Source: Takifugu bimaculatus
Taxonomy: Eukaryota > Chordata > Actinopteri > Tetraodontiformes > Tetraodontidae
Direction: 5' to 3'
Length of the DNA: 64,000 nt
NCBI GenBank assembly: GCA_004026145.2
Contig: CP034996.1
Coordinates: forward strand, 12,831,641 to 12,895,640
The notes under the pieces are model-generated. The model had not been told where the DNA came from, did not search any database, and saw only the letters and a list, made by a program, of their open reading frames with translations. The position numbers were made by a program, and so were the translations under genes. Position 1 is the first letter of the stretch. Every line of letters begins with the position of its first letter. Shown piece by piece: positions 1-11,222 of the stretch.

Positions 1-952
1 AATGTCTTGTTTTTGCACACAGAGTGAAACAGCATTCCCATTCTGTATGTGATGTGAAAAAGTGACCATAAAAATGATTTGAGCCTCTTCAAGGACCAAG
101 AGTTGCAGTTTTAACATTAATTCCTGTTGAATCGAGCCAGTTTTCCACCAAAATAGCATCACGTCAGTTATAGCATTGGTTTCTTTTCACCTGAACTAAA
201 GTTAAAAGAGAAGCAGCTAATCTGTGTACTGTAAATAAGACCAGCTTCTTATCTCCGAAGGGCATTGAAGACGTAGCGTGTGTACACGTGGAGAACGTCC
301 CAACACATCTGCCGTCTCCTCTTTGTGCACCTTAGAGCATCTGGTGCAAACTCCGTGCCAATGAAATCAAAGACTCATAAGTCAGGCAGAAAGAATCCTC
401 ATGTTGGAGACACGTCAGTGCTACCTGAGCTTCTAATGCCTCTAATGCCAGATTTCTGCAGCAGAGATTTTGTGTGTGTGTGTTTTACTAAGTGTTCCTA
501 TCTTTGTCTGCCACTTCCTGTGAGAAGGATTTCCCTCCTGGCTGTTTCCTGGTGTGCACGGTCTTCCTTTATGACCAGTTTGAGCCACTTCAATGAAACA
601 TCTACCTGGTTAACTTGGTTTCCTTTCTCTAAATGGCTGTAAATATAAATTGTGCTTATATGACATAAATCAAGACTTTTCTAAAAGCTGGAGAGAGGCT
701 GGAGACACTGAGGGCTTATTTCAGTCATAATAAAAGCACAACCTCCTCAGACGAGAAGAAATAAAAGTTTCTCTTATAAACTGAGTGTTTCAAATTTAAC
801 ATAAAGGATATTAACAGTGCTTTTGAATTCAGTAAAACACAAATGTGTTTTTTTTAATTCTTTTTATCATAAATGTTGTTAATTGTGTGGTTTTAGTGTG
901 GCTTAAACAAAGTTAGCAAGAGTTCAATGTCACATCTACCTTACAGCTCAAT

Positions 953-955
<3 letters not shown>

Positions 956-999
<44 letters not shown>
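956..999. repeat. (TG)22 microsatellite
   Basis: Uninterrupted TG dinucleotide run, continued by GTGTGCG variants to about 1010. Confidence 0.95.
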
Positions 1000-1004
<5 letters not shown>

Positions 1005-1236
1005 GCGTGTGGGTGGGTGGCTACACAATACTGTACTATTAATTCTACTCTAGTTCCAATACAGCTAAAGAAAGGGCGCAGCCTGGTGGCTGTAATATTA
1101 ACTACCATTAACGGGCAACTCTTTTTCCAGTGTAGACGTTTGATCATGTTAATTAAACGTTACATCCGGTTAAAATTCAGCCCGTTTACAAAGACTGAAT
1201 GTAAATAAGGTGCATCTTATTAAAACCTTTTTACCG

Positions 1237-1311
<75 letters not shown>
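1237..1311. repeat. (AC)n microsatellite
   Basis: About 37 AC units with one AcGc interruption at 1261-1264. Confidence 0.95.
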
Positions 1312-1313
<2 letters not shown>

Positions 1314-1644
1314 GTGGCCATTTAGACATACATACCTTGTAATTTTACCAATTCACAAAATGAAGGCAATAATGTGGATTAAAACCTTCCTCCTCGGGCA
1401 GCAGTCTGGTGAGGAACCACAGGGTGTAGCTGCTATGATCCCTTTACAGATTTAATTTTTCTTAAAGTCTGGACTGGATCCACAACCGAGAAAAACTCCT
1501 TCCTTTGGTCAGAAGATGGAAAGCCACATATAAGTACCCCAATTTCTGGAAAACAGGCTGACACAACGAATGCTGCTCATCTTCAGGAGGTAAAAGGTGA
1601 CAGTACCTTATCGAGCTTCAGCGCACGTCCTCATGCCCGTGGTG

Positions 1645-1663
1645 GTCCGGTAGGGGGCGCTGC
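1645..1663 (+). promoter_or_regulatory. CTCF-like motif
   Basis: CCGGTAGGGGGCGCTGC agrees with the vertebrate CTCF consensus CCASYAGRKGGCRS at nearly every position. It lies in a gene-free stretch 1.4 kb before the arhgap35 CpG region. Occupancy is inference. Confidence 0.45.
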
Positions 1664-3049
1664 CGCTGAAGTTACCAGGCAGTAATCAGATATGACACCA
1701 GACTGACTATAGAAGAGGTCAGGGTCGGTGTATAACCTGCACGTACACACACCTGCTCAGAATTTAATCAGAAATACTGAACTATTTCCGCTAGAATACT
1801 GCTCATTAATAGAATAGAAGCGTTACTATCCTTTGTGTAGTTCTTTTATCCTTATTGCTGTTATGTCCTGTCAGTTTGCTTGCATATTTACTGGGTATGT
1901 TGAGAAAATTTGAGGTACTTTTGACTTTAGCTGAATCTATTGATGAGTAACACTGATATGTCCTGGATTACAGGAGTTTATGTCAATGTTTCGGTTGTTG
2001 CACTCATTTCTCAGCTGGTATGATGACAATCAATGCAGTCGCAATTCTTGGAAAGGAAAAATGGAATGCTCAATAAACATTTTTAAAACTTAAAACAAAA
2101 TATGTATAAAGGGTGCATTTGGAGAAACGCTTGACCTCACTGGCAGTTCACAGCATTAACACTGGTCACAGTCTCAATCCTGTGATCTGCTCTCACAATG
2201 TTTAATGATGAGCACAACATGAATGAATGACTGGAAATGCTTGAAAGGGAATAAAAAACAACCTCTGCCTTGGAATTGTGAACACATTCTATTTGACTTA
2301 GTTACAAGAACAACTTACCGGTATTCTTCAGCTGCATTCAACAATAATAATAATAAAAAAAAAAACCTAGCAGATGCATTCAGGGAGCAGATTTGGTTCT
2401 ACATCAACAGTTGATTGTAGCAACTGTGTAACTTGTCTTAAAAAGCCAAGGCAGAAGGAATAAAAGTATGTCTGTGTTTGTTTGTGTTGTTCTTGGGGAG
2501 GCCATTACTGAGGGAAGCATCTGAAACCCAGCATGTACAGTTGGATACCGAGGATTCCAAACCGCACGCTATTGTCTGGGAGACGATCCTCACTTCATCC
2601 ATGCACCCGTTGAGAGAAACAGTCATCTCCTGGCACGGCCTTTTACAAGTTGACCCCTCTGTTTCTGACATTTTTAAAGACGTGACTGAAGAAGGGAGGT
2701 GATGAATGAGGCTGAGAAGTGTGGACTGGTGCAACATGGCATGTAAAAAACAACCTGCAAAACACCCGTCAAACAAGAGGATAAATGAGATGCACTTTGG
2801 TCCAAAATCCTTGGAAATTCTTGGTTCTTATAATTCAACACTCAAGAGCTCCTTTGTGAAGTTTGCATGTTCTCATGTCTGCAGTCCAACCCCAAGTCAG
2901 GTTGGCTTGTCCTTAATCATTTCAGTTTAGACTGATATATTCTGCGCAGGTGAGCCCATCCCTGAATCCACTAAAAACCCACACTGCAGGACTTCTATCT
3001 TAAATGTTTATAATCTGACTTTTTAATTAATGTTATGGCAGAATCGTAG

Positions 3050-4200
3050 CTTATCAGCGTGGCCGTAGCGTCACCAACAAGCGCAGCCACATTAATTGTA
3101 TATTTGAGTGCGCATTTTCCCCATAAAGTGACACAGAGTGCGGCGGCTGTATGCAGGAGGGAATGTGCAATGTCTGGTTGTTAAATAGAAAGGAAAAGCG
3201 AGGCTGGCCGCGAGTGAGGAGCGGCGCGTATGCAGCAGGCTGGTGCTCGCAGCAGCGCGCCCGCCGACCTGCTGCAGTTGTGTGAGGGCGCCGCTGGGTG
3301 AGTCCCTCTCTCCGCTGCTCCTGTCTCCACAGCTCCCTTTTCCCAAAGAAAAGAAGAGGAGAACTAGGTCCGGGGAGGAGGGCCGCCGCCATTATCGGAA
3401 AGCTGGCAGAAGTACCACTTTCGCGCACGCAATCTGCTCCCGAACCGAGCGGCACATGGACGTTTTCGGTCGCGCTCGGAACATATTTGAGGCCAAACGC
3501 GATCGCTGCTAAAGTCGCCGTTGTCTGGCGTGCGCGACGCCGGCCCTGCGTTATGTGGCCACAACAATGGACAGAATAATTATTGCAAAAGCAACGTGGT
3601 GAAGGAGACGGCTGAGCAGACTCTTTTTTCTTTTTTTAAACGCGCCTGAATTTCTCTGAAGGAAAAAAAAAAAAAAGAAGCTTTGTGTGGACAGCGCCGG
3701 ATTGTTCGAGCACATGGAATATTTATTTCTACCTCTCCCGTGTTTCATTGCAGCGAAAGCGGTGATGCTAAAGGAGGACGCAGGCATGGTAAATGCATTG
3801 TAAATTCCGGTCACCGCCGCGCAATCTGTAGTATCATCGGCGTTATCTGGGAATCGAGGCGGCGTGTCTGCTCCTGTGCGCCTTTGTGATTATGCACATC
3901 AGGCGGTGAGGGCTGCGGCAAGAGCTGGCCTGACAGATGCATGAGGAGAAAGGGAGAAATGCGCTGGTATGTACCCTCCATGCTCCCCAGCCCGCTTTAC
4001 GGGCGATCACCCGGCGAGGCTGCCCGCTGCTGCTCTCTGGACAGCGGGCGGAATAAAATGCCCCCAGACACCGTCTGTCGGCGCGGTGAAAGGAGGCAAT
4101 CACAAGATTTAAGCCCCGCAGTTCCATTATGTAGACGGCAGCAGGCCTGGCGTGGTCAGCAGCCCCTCTGCGCCCATGTTGGCTCCTAATCCTTTGCAAA
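3050..4200 (+). promoter_or_regulatory. arhgap35: CpG-rich region, probable arhgap35 promoter and first non-coding exon
   Basis: CpG dinucleotides are dense here (for example 3200-3280, 3380-3550, 3840-4110) while the flanks are CpG-poor, as expected for a vertebrate CpG-island promoter. A YY1-like GCCGCCATTA element lies at about 3385-3394, followed by an ETS-like CGGAA. Several possible donors exist (for example CATG|GTAAAT near 3788 and CTG|GTATGT near 3966); I cannot choose among them. Short open frames on both strands reflect base composition only. Confidence 0.6.
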
Positions 4201-5446
4201 ACGCACAGGCGTGCTAAATCTGATCTAAGAAACTGCGTTATGTAAAAGCTATTCTTCGGCGGCGGGTTTGAAAACTGTGTTTTGATGATTCCATGAGTTG
4301 TTTTTCCAGTAATGGAACTTGTGCGTCGGGTTGGGTGGTCAGGCCTAGCTCAGCTGAGCGCTGTGGACTGCCCGTGGTTGCTTGTGACCCTGTTGGAGGG
4401 TGTTTGTTTGGACTGCGTGGTCGCTCCATGAGACAGACGAGCCCACAGTCCTGAATTTCTGGCCCCGATGTCTGAATCATGTGGCGGAGAAGTGAAATTC
4501 AGCAATTCTGAGTCCAGCAGAAGCAGTGAGATGCTCCGAATCATCAACAATGGGCGCATTCGTGAGGGCTGAACACAAGTGTTAATATTAACAATGTGAA
4601 GGCGCAGATTGAGCTCAGGGTCTGTTGGGTTGTTCTGGGGCTATTTTATTTTCCTGGCCTCTGCAGATTGTGTAAAAGTCATCTCCATGCCTGTCACTCA
4701 ACTCACTCATCAGCTGACACTGTCATTCTGAGAGCACCACTCCCAACATTTCCCATATGGTTCGTGCAACAACTGAGGCCGGCTCCTTTTAGATGCAGCT
4801 CGGGAAGATTGAAATCTCACACCGTGCAAATATTTGCTGCTTTCTTACTCTCCTTTTGTGCTGAGCAGATTATTGAATGTTTTGCACTGGCTGTTATAAT
4901 TTGAAGATAACACCAAAGTGCTGAGTCTTACAAAATGGAAAATAAACTCCAATGAATGCAGAATAATAATAAACCAGTTTTTTTCTTCAAGCGTTTGCTA
5001 CTTGCAGATAAACTGAAAGGTATTTGGTGTTGGATGGTGTGAGTGGCTCCCTTATCTCTCACTTAGGCTGTTAAAATGACAGGAATGGTCGGCTGCACGC
5101 CTGTGATGTGAAAGCAGTGATGTTGCACAATGAAGGAAAGCAGCTCGGCCCGATGCAGCGTTCAGGTGCCGGGGCTGAAATTTGGATTAATGGTCAGAGA
5201 AGTGTCGGTGGTGACTTTGACATCCAACAGCGAGGGTCCATTTTGTCCATGTGACACCCTGCACTCTGGAAAAGGAAGAAGTGGAGCTCTTTACGAGCCG
5301 ATGTGTCGAAATGCGACGTGTTGAAGTGAAGTGGTTTCTCGTAATTTAAGAGAAATATTTGACATTTCCTTCCTTCCAACACTCTAAATATAGATATTTT
5401 AAAATCTGTTAGCCAGTGTGGCTGATTGTTCTTTTCTTTCTTGCAG
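4201..5446 (+). other. Probable 5' intron of arhgap35; no gene seen
   Basis: Sequence between the CpG block and the acceptor at 5446. Reading both strands I see no homologous coding sequence or long repeat. Confidence 0.5.
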
Positions 5447-5639
5447 GATCCAGCTGATCTAAGGAGTGACTGAACGAGTCTTTTGCCCCTGTCACTGCTG
5501 CTGTCCTTTAAAGCCCTGCGAAGAAAACAAAGAAAGTAAAATCTGATCCCCCACGGAGGATCAACTTTATGGACACAAAGAAATCAAGTGAAACCCTTTC
5601 TGCAGTGCCTACCTACGGCAGGATGACAGTTGGCAGATT
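5447..5639 (+). other. arhgap35: arhgap35 5' untranslated part of the first coding exon
   Basis: A clear acceptor (cttttctttcttgcag) ends at 5446, and the 193 bases before the start ATG are in-frame with nothing useful. This implies at least one upstream non-coding exon, probably within the CpG-rich block at 3.05-4.2 kb. Confidence 0.7.
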
Positions 5640-8600
5640 ATGATGGCGAAAAAGCAAGATGCCCGGTCGCCCATTTACAACCTCATTGTGGTGGGATTGT
5701 CAGGAACAGAGAAGGAGAAGGGTCAATGCGGGGTGGGCAAGTCCTGCCTGTGCAATCGGTTCGTGCGCCCCAGCGCTGATGACTTCTACTTGGACCACAC
5801 GTCAGTGTTGAGCACCAGTGACTTTGGGGGTCGAGTGGTTAACAATGATCACTTTCTCTTCTGGGGGGAGGTGTCGCGGGTTCTGGAGGAGGGGCAAGAG
5901 TGCAGGATGCACGTCGTTGAGCAAACTGAATTCATCGACGACCAGACCTTTCAGCCGCACCGTAGCACCGCCATGCAGCCGTACATCAAACGAGCGGCTG
6001 CCACCAAGCTGGCCTCTGCGGAGAAGCTCATGTACTTCTGCACGGATCAGCTGGGCCTGGAGCAGGACTTTGAGCAGAAACAAATGCCGGAGGGCAAGCT
6101 GCAAGTCGACGGCTTCCTGCTGTGCATCGACGTCAGCCGGGGCATGAACCGCAACTTCGACGATCAGCTCAAGTTCGTCACCAATCTGTACGGCCAGCTC
6201 AGCAAAACCAAGAAGCCCATCGTGCTGGTGCTCACCAAGTGCGATGAGGGGGTCGAACGTTACATCAAAGATTCGCATACGTTCGCCATCACTAAAAAGA
6301 GTCTGCCCGTAGTGGAGACCTCGGCGCGCTCAAACATAAACGTGGACCTCGCTTTTGTCACTTTGGTTCAGCTTATTGATAAAAGCAGGGGCAAGCCCAA
6401 GATTATTCCCTATTTTGAAGCTCTGAAGCTCCAGAGTCAGCAAATAGCCTCCGCGAAGGATCGCTACGAATGGCTCATCAACCGTATCGTTAAGAATCAC
6501 AATGAGACGTGGTTAAACACCAGCCGACGCATGAACACCTCCCCAGAGTACAAAGAATACGTGTTCTTAGAGGGAACCGCGAAATGTAAGAAGCTTTTCC
6601 AGCAGCATGTCTACCGTCTGAAGCAGGAGCATATTGAGCGGCGTCGCAAAATATATCTAAGCACTCTTCCTTTAGCACTTAGTTCTCTGGTGCCTGACTT
6701 GGATGAGATCGATCAGCTGAGCTGGTCCGGGGTGCAGAAGGTGTTGGAATCCAAGCAGCACTTTGCCCACTGGTTCGTCGTCCTGGAGGACTCGCCCTGG
6801 GAGGACACGTCTCACATCGACAACATGGAGGATGAGCGAATCCCTTCAGACCTGCTGGAAACCGCTGAGGCGGAGGACATCTTCAATGCTCACCTGGAGC
6901 ACCTGCGCAACGAGTGCAGACGGGCCGAGATGAGGCTGGAGTTTAAACAGAAGCTGGCCTCCTCCCCCTTTGTCACTCCCGGCAAACCGTGGGAGGAGGC
7001 CCGCAGCTTCATCATGAACGAGGAATTCTACCAGTGGCTCGAGGAGACCGAGTACTTGGACCTGTACAACCGCCACCAGAAGGAGATCATTGACCGTGCT
7101 AAGGAAGACTTCCAAGAGCTCCTCCTGGAGTACTCGGAGCTTTTTTATGAGCTGGAGGTCGATGCTAAGCCCAGCAAGGAGAAAATGGGGGCCATTCAGG
7201 AGGTTCTGGGGGAGGAACAGCGGTTCAAAGCGCTGCAGAGACTTCCAGCTGAGAGAGACGCTCTGGTATTGAAGCATATCCACTTTGTTTACCACCCAAC
7301 CAAGGAGACGTGCCCGAACAGCCCTCACTGCGTCGACTCCAAGATCGAACAAACCTTAGTCTCCCGTTTCCCAATGTCGTACCCCTTTTTGGATGTTAAA
7401 GCCCATTTTGGGGACACAAAGGCTGACCGGATTAACCTGGTCATACTGGGAAAAGATGGACTGGCGAGAGAATTTGCAAATGAGATCAGGGCTCTGTGCA
7501 CAAACGACGACTGGTATGTGCTGGATGGGAAGATGTATGAACTGACGTTACGGCCCATAGAGGGGAATGTACGTCTTCCGGTGAATTCCTTCCACACCCC
7601 CACTTTCACACCTCACGGATGTCTGTGTCTGTATAATTCAAAGGAGTCCCTCTCTTATGTGGTTGAAAGCCTCGAGAGACTCCGAGAATCGACTCTGGGT
7701 CGTAGAGATAGTCATCTGGCGCAGTTGCCAACGTCTCTGCTTTTAGTCACCAAACGAGGCGTAGGATCATATGTTGATATAGGAGGAGAAACCGCCTTAA
7801 ACCTCATAACACAGGGACAGCAGGTCGCAAGGAGATTACAGTGTAGCTTTTTAGACCCCGCCTCCCCCGGTGTGGGCTACGGCCATAACGTCAATGAGTC
7901 CCAGATCAACCAAGTGCTGCGGGGCCTTCTGGACACCAGGAGAAGCACGTCCTTCAGTAGCAGCTCCCCCCCTCTCCTTCCTGAACCCGCAGGGCTTCGA
8001 GACTCTCCTCATCAGCCCGTCCCGGAGGCGGACCTTCGCATCGTCATGTGCTTAATGTGCGGTGACGCCTATGACATTGAGCAGCTCCTGTCCCCTTTCC
8101 TACTGTCCCAGCACTGCAGGCCCATGCCTAATAGCGGCACTTCTGTATTGCTGGAGCAAACAGTCGGTGGCCACAAACTGGCCATTGAGCTTTCTCTTCT
8201 GTCGTACCACGCCTCCTTCACTTTGCGGAAGAGCAGGTTAGTACACGGGTACATAGCCGTGTACTCGGTCTCCCGAAAATCCTCCCTGGAGACCCTGTGT
8301 GCCTTCTTGTGTGAGGTTCAGGACATCATTCCTGTCCAGCTGTTGGCAGTGGGAGACAGCCAGGCAGAGCTCACAGACAGCGACTATGCCTGCGAGCAGC
8401 TGATCCAGGGGGAGGAGCTAGCCCACGAGATTGAAGGTCGATTCAATACGTTGGTGTGCGGCTCCGGCGGCGTGGTGGGAGGCCTGCACAGGATAGAAAT
8501 GTTCCATTCCTTCCTGATGGAAGTGGTGGAGAAGCGCAACATCGTGGAGGCCACGCACATGTACGATAACGTGGCTGAAGCCTGCACCAATGAAAACGTG

Positions 8601-9360
8601 TACTCGCCGCGCTGCAGCTCGCCCAGTCCCGTAACCATGTTCCTGGATTCAGAGGATGATGTGGAAGCCGTCGCCGCCGTACTACGACGGAACGCTAACT
8701 TCTCACAGCGTGGGCTACAACCTACCTGACCTGGATTCCAGCGACATCTCCGTAATCTCTGACATCAGGGACTTTGAGAACAAGCTCAACAACAAAATGC
8801 CCCCGCATTTGAGAGTCAAACCGGGCGTCACTTTCGATTTCCGCAAGATGAGCCGCAACCCGTACATCGATACTCTGGGCCACCGCCGCTCCCTGCCCTC
8901 TGCTGTCACCTGGGTTCCTGGCGGGGACGTGGGCTACGATCCCTCCGACTACGCCGAACCCATTGATGCCGTTTCAAAACCGCGCCCCAGCAACGAGGAA
9001 ATCATCTACTCGGTGCCTCACGACAGCACCCAGGGCAAAATCATCACCATCCGCAACTCCAACAGGATGCACTCGAACGGCAACGGCTCTGACAGCGAAG
9101 CGGACAGCAGCTCGCTGGAGCGGCGGAGGAAGTTCTCGGCGGTGGGGGTGAAGCCCCGCCTGTACCGGGACCGCTCCAAACGGCTCGGCAAGTTCAGCAG
9201 CTTTCGCACGAGCTTCATAGGCAGCGACGACGAGATGGGCGCTCTGCCGAAGTCCAAGGAAGATGACTTCGGGACCCTGAAAAGCGAAAGTCTTGTTAAT
9301 GAGGAGAGTGAAGATCCTAAAAAAAGGAACATTCTGAAGAGCTTGCGGCGAACAGCCAAG
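5640..9360 (+). CDS. arhgap35: arhgap35 coding exon 1 (large exon), containing the frameshift
   Basis: This single exon encodes about 1240 residues: the GTPase-like domain, the FF repeats, the pseudoGTPase modules and the phosphotyrosine region. The family is known for carrying most of its coding sequence in one giant exon. The frame read from 5640 is homologous up to LDSEDDVE and then runs to a stop at 8727-8729. Homology resumes one frame over with PSPPYYDG and continues to the donor AAG|GTAAAA at 9360. The switch lies at 8664-8668. Confidence 0.95.
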
Positions 9361-11222
9361 GTAAAAATCAATAACTTGCCTCCTTTTTTCCGTTTTCTAT
9401 TCTGGACGATGCTGAAGAGTATTTTGTCTATAGTTCATTCAGAACTTAATTGATTGTTGACTGCTCTGAAGTACGTTTATGGAAGTACATCTTATTAGTA
9501 TAATAGTGCTTTTACAGCTAATAGCTGAGAGAAATCGTTATTCATTAAGCAAGGCTGGACTATAGCTGCGTCTTGGCCGTCGGGCTTGTGGCTGAGGGCT
9601 GCAAATGACCTCTGTTTGTCTCTTTTATATTAGAAAACAAGACCAAAGCCCCGTCCAGCTATTCCCAAGCCACCAGAGAGCAGCTACTTTGGGGTCCCCC
9701 TTGTGAATGTCGTATCTCCAGACAGGCCTATTCCACTATTCATTGAGAAGTGTGTCCGTTTCATTGAGACAACGGGTGAGTTGTTGCATTTTTATGAAAT
9801 ACTTTCCGTGCGTTTTTACCACGTATATCGCTGCGTCTCTGCATCCCTTTGAGTACACCCGCACAGGCTGCTAGCACCTGTATTGTCATGCCTGTCTGCA
9901 ATGGGGCTAATGAAGTGTTTGTGCTCTGCTTGTGTTTCCCACTGTGCTCCTACTTCACCCCCCCCCCCCCCTTGTTTTTTTCTGCTGTGTTTTCCTCCCC
10001 CCTATCAGGTCTGAATACGGAGGGTTTGTACCGCGTAAGTGGCAACAAATCGGAGATGGAGAGCATGCAGAGGCAGTTTGAGCAGGGTGAGTCGCTCATC
10101 AGACTCGTTTGAAGCAGCAGTTTGACGTGTAATTACGCCGCTTGTCTCATCAGAGTATAAACGGTGATTCATCAAAGGAGCGTGACGTGCCGCTGACGGC
10201 TTGACCAGGATGATAGCGATCGCTAATGGGTTTATTTTCTCTGATCTCTTGCACGCTGTCGCTCTCGCCGCGCAGACCACGGATTAGACCTGGTGGAGAA
10301 AGACTTCTCCATAAACACTGTGGCGGGAGCCCTCAAAAGCTTCTTCGCTGAGCTGCCTGAGCCGCTGGTGCCTTGCGCTCTGCAGGTGGACCTGTTGGAT
10401 GCTTTCAGTAAGCAAACACCGCTGGGCTGGGAGGGTCTTGGCCGGAACATTAAAGCTTGTTTCTTTAGCAAACATCAATGCAGGGAGTGTTAAAGCTGAC
10501 CCGCGAAAGAATGAATAACTTGAATAACATGGTAGCACAGAAAGAGAATATATCAGTGTTGCATTTAATGGGGGGGTTCTTACATTTAATGGCAATTTTG
10601 ATGTGTGTGCAGAAATCAATGACAGAGAACAGAGGTTATACTCCATGAAGGACGTCCTGAGGAGGTTCCCCAGGGAGAATTATGAAGTCTTCAGATATGT
10701 ACTCAGCCACTTGCACAAGTGAGTTCTCTGTGTAAATGCGTCTATGTGCGGGTCTCCAGTGGAAGGCATCCTAACGTGGGGCTGAATTTGTGTGTGTTTG
10801 CCCTCCCCAGGGTGAGTCAGCTGAGCAGGCTGAACTTGATGACCAGTGAAAATCTTTCCATCTGTTTCTGGCCCACCCTCATGAGGCCAGACTTCACCAC
10901 TATGGATGCCCTGACCGCTACGCGCACCTACCAGACAATCATCGAGACCTTCATACACCAGTGTGCATTCTTCTTCTACAACCAGCCCCTCCTCGACTCC
11001 CCCACCGGCCTGGCGGGCCTCCCCGCCTCGCCCACCACCACCCTCGGCGGGAGCTCCGCCTACTCTTGCTACCGCTCCTCTCCTCCCCACACCACCGTAC
11101 ACTTCAGCCCCTTGCAGCAGTCCCCGCCCACCACGCCCCAGTCCCCCCTGCAGTCGCTGCTCCCCCCCCTCCATCAGCACCCCCACTCCCACCATTCCCC
11201 TGCCGAACAAGAGACACTGTGA
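5640..11222 (+). CDS. arhgap35: Rho GTPase-activating protein 35 (p190RhoGAP-A), six coding exons, one apparent frameshift
   Basis: Cytoplasmic GAP that stimulates GTP hydrolysis by Rho-family GTPases and links Src, integrin and Ras signalling to the actin cytoskeleton. Coding exons: 5640-9360, 9634-9775, 10009-10086, 10276-10407, 10613-10718, 10811-11222; all introns are GT-AG and phases agree. Joined length is about 1529 residues once one extra base near 8665 is discounted (human 1499). Seen in order: N-terminal GTPase-like domain with P-loop GQCGVGKS (residues 28-35) and TKCDEG; four FF-domain repeats (about 270-530); pseudoGTPase regions (about 590-960); the conserved phosphotyrosine sites DYAEP (Y1104) and IYSVPHDS (Y1123, the p120RasGAP docking site of the family); RhoGAP domain with arginine finger in GLYRVSGNKSE (R1296) and the SENLSICFWPTL block; then a Pro/Ser-rich tail ending QETL. 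The start ATG-ATG matches the family N-terminus. ARHGAP5 is the closest alternative but the N-terminus and tail fit ARHGAP35 better. Which teleost duplicate (a or b) cannot be decided here. Confidence 0.96.
9634..9775 (+). CDS. arhgap35: arhgap35 coding exon 2
   Basis: Acceptor ttatattag precedes 9634 and donor GTGAGT follows 9775. The exon enters in phase 0 and leaves in phase 1. It encodes a basic proline linker, ESSYFGVPL, and the start of the RhoGAP domain (IPLFIEKCVRFIETTG). Confidence 0.95.
10009..10086 (+). CDS. arhgap35: arhgap35 coding exon 3, catalytic arginine finger
   Basis: Acceptor cctatcag, donor GTGAGT; 78 bp, phase 1 to phase 1. It encodes NTEGLYRVSGNKSEMES; the R of LYRVSG is the arginine finger inserted into the Rho active site in this family. 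Confidence 0.95.
10276..10407 (+). CDS. arhgap35: arhgap35 coding exon 4 (RhoGAP core)
   Basis: Acceptor cgccgcgcag, donor GTAAGC; 132 bp, phase 1 to 1. It encodes VNTVAGA-like and LKSFFAELPEPLVP motifs of the GAP core. Confidence 0.94.
10613..10718 (+). CDS. arhgap35: arhgap35 coding exon 5 (RhoGAP core)
   Basis: Acceptor tgtgtgtgcag, donor GTGAGT; 106 bp, phase 1 to 2. It encodes KINDREQRLYSMKDVL and YVLSHLHK, matching human KINDREQKLHALKEVL and YVISHLNK. Confidence 0.94.
10811..11222 (+). CDS. arhgap35: arhgap35 terminal coding exon (end of RhoGAP domain and Pro-rich tail)
   Basis: Acceptor ccctccccag before 10811; stop TGA at 11220-11222. It encodes NLMTSENLSICFWPTLMRP, the TMDALTATRTYQTIIE block, then a tail rich in Pro and Ser with PPTTPQSP repeats ending AEQETL. 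The human tail is similar in character and ends AEHTL. Part of the tail also stays open in the other forward frames because it is C-rich; those frames are shadows. Confidence 0.95.

Larger units (their letters stand above)
1..3049. other. Upstream region without a recognised gene
   Basis: Both strands were read; open frames are short and show no known family. It contains two CA/GT arrays and a CTCF-like motif, described separately. Confidence 0.5.

Noticed and set aside
927..1455. Open frames of alternating Cys-Val or Thr-His across TG/CA runs
   Set aside because: They are direct translations of dinucleotide repeats with no homologous flanks; the same applies to similar frames at 22428, 22822, 39149, 39193, 41252, 42795, 43495 and 50125.
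3054..3579. Overlapping open frames on both strands in the GC-rich block
   Set aside because: High CpG content lowers stop-codon frequency; none has homology and they overlap the probable arhgap35 promoter.
8600..8740. Programmed ribosomal frameshifting as the cause of the arhgap35 frame switch
   Set aside because: No slippery heptamer with a following strong stem is apparent, p190RhoGAP is not known to use frameshifting, and two comparable one-base excesses occur in dscaml1.
5802..9371. Minus-strand and alternative-frame open stretches over arhgap35
   Set aside because: They are antisense or off-frame shadows of a strongly conserved coding exon. Only the frame starting at 8656 is real, and it is the continuation after the frameshift.
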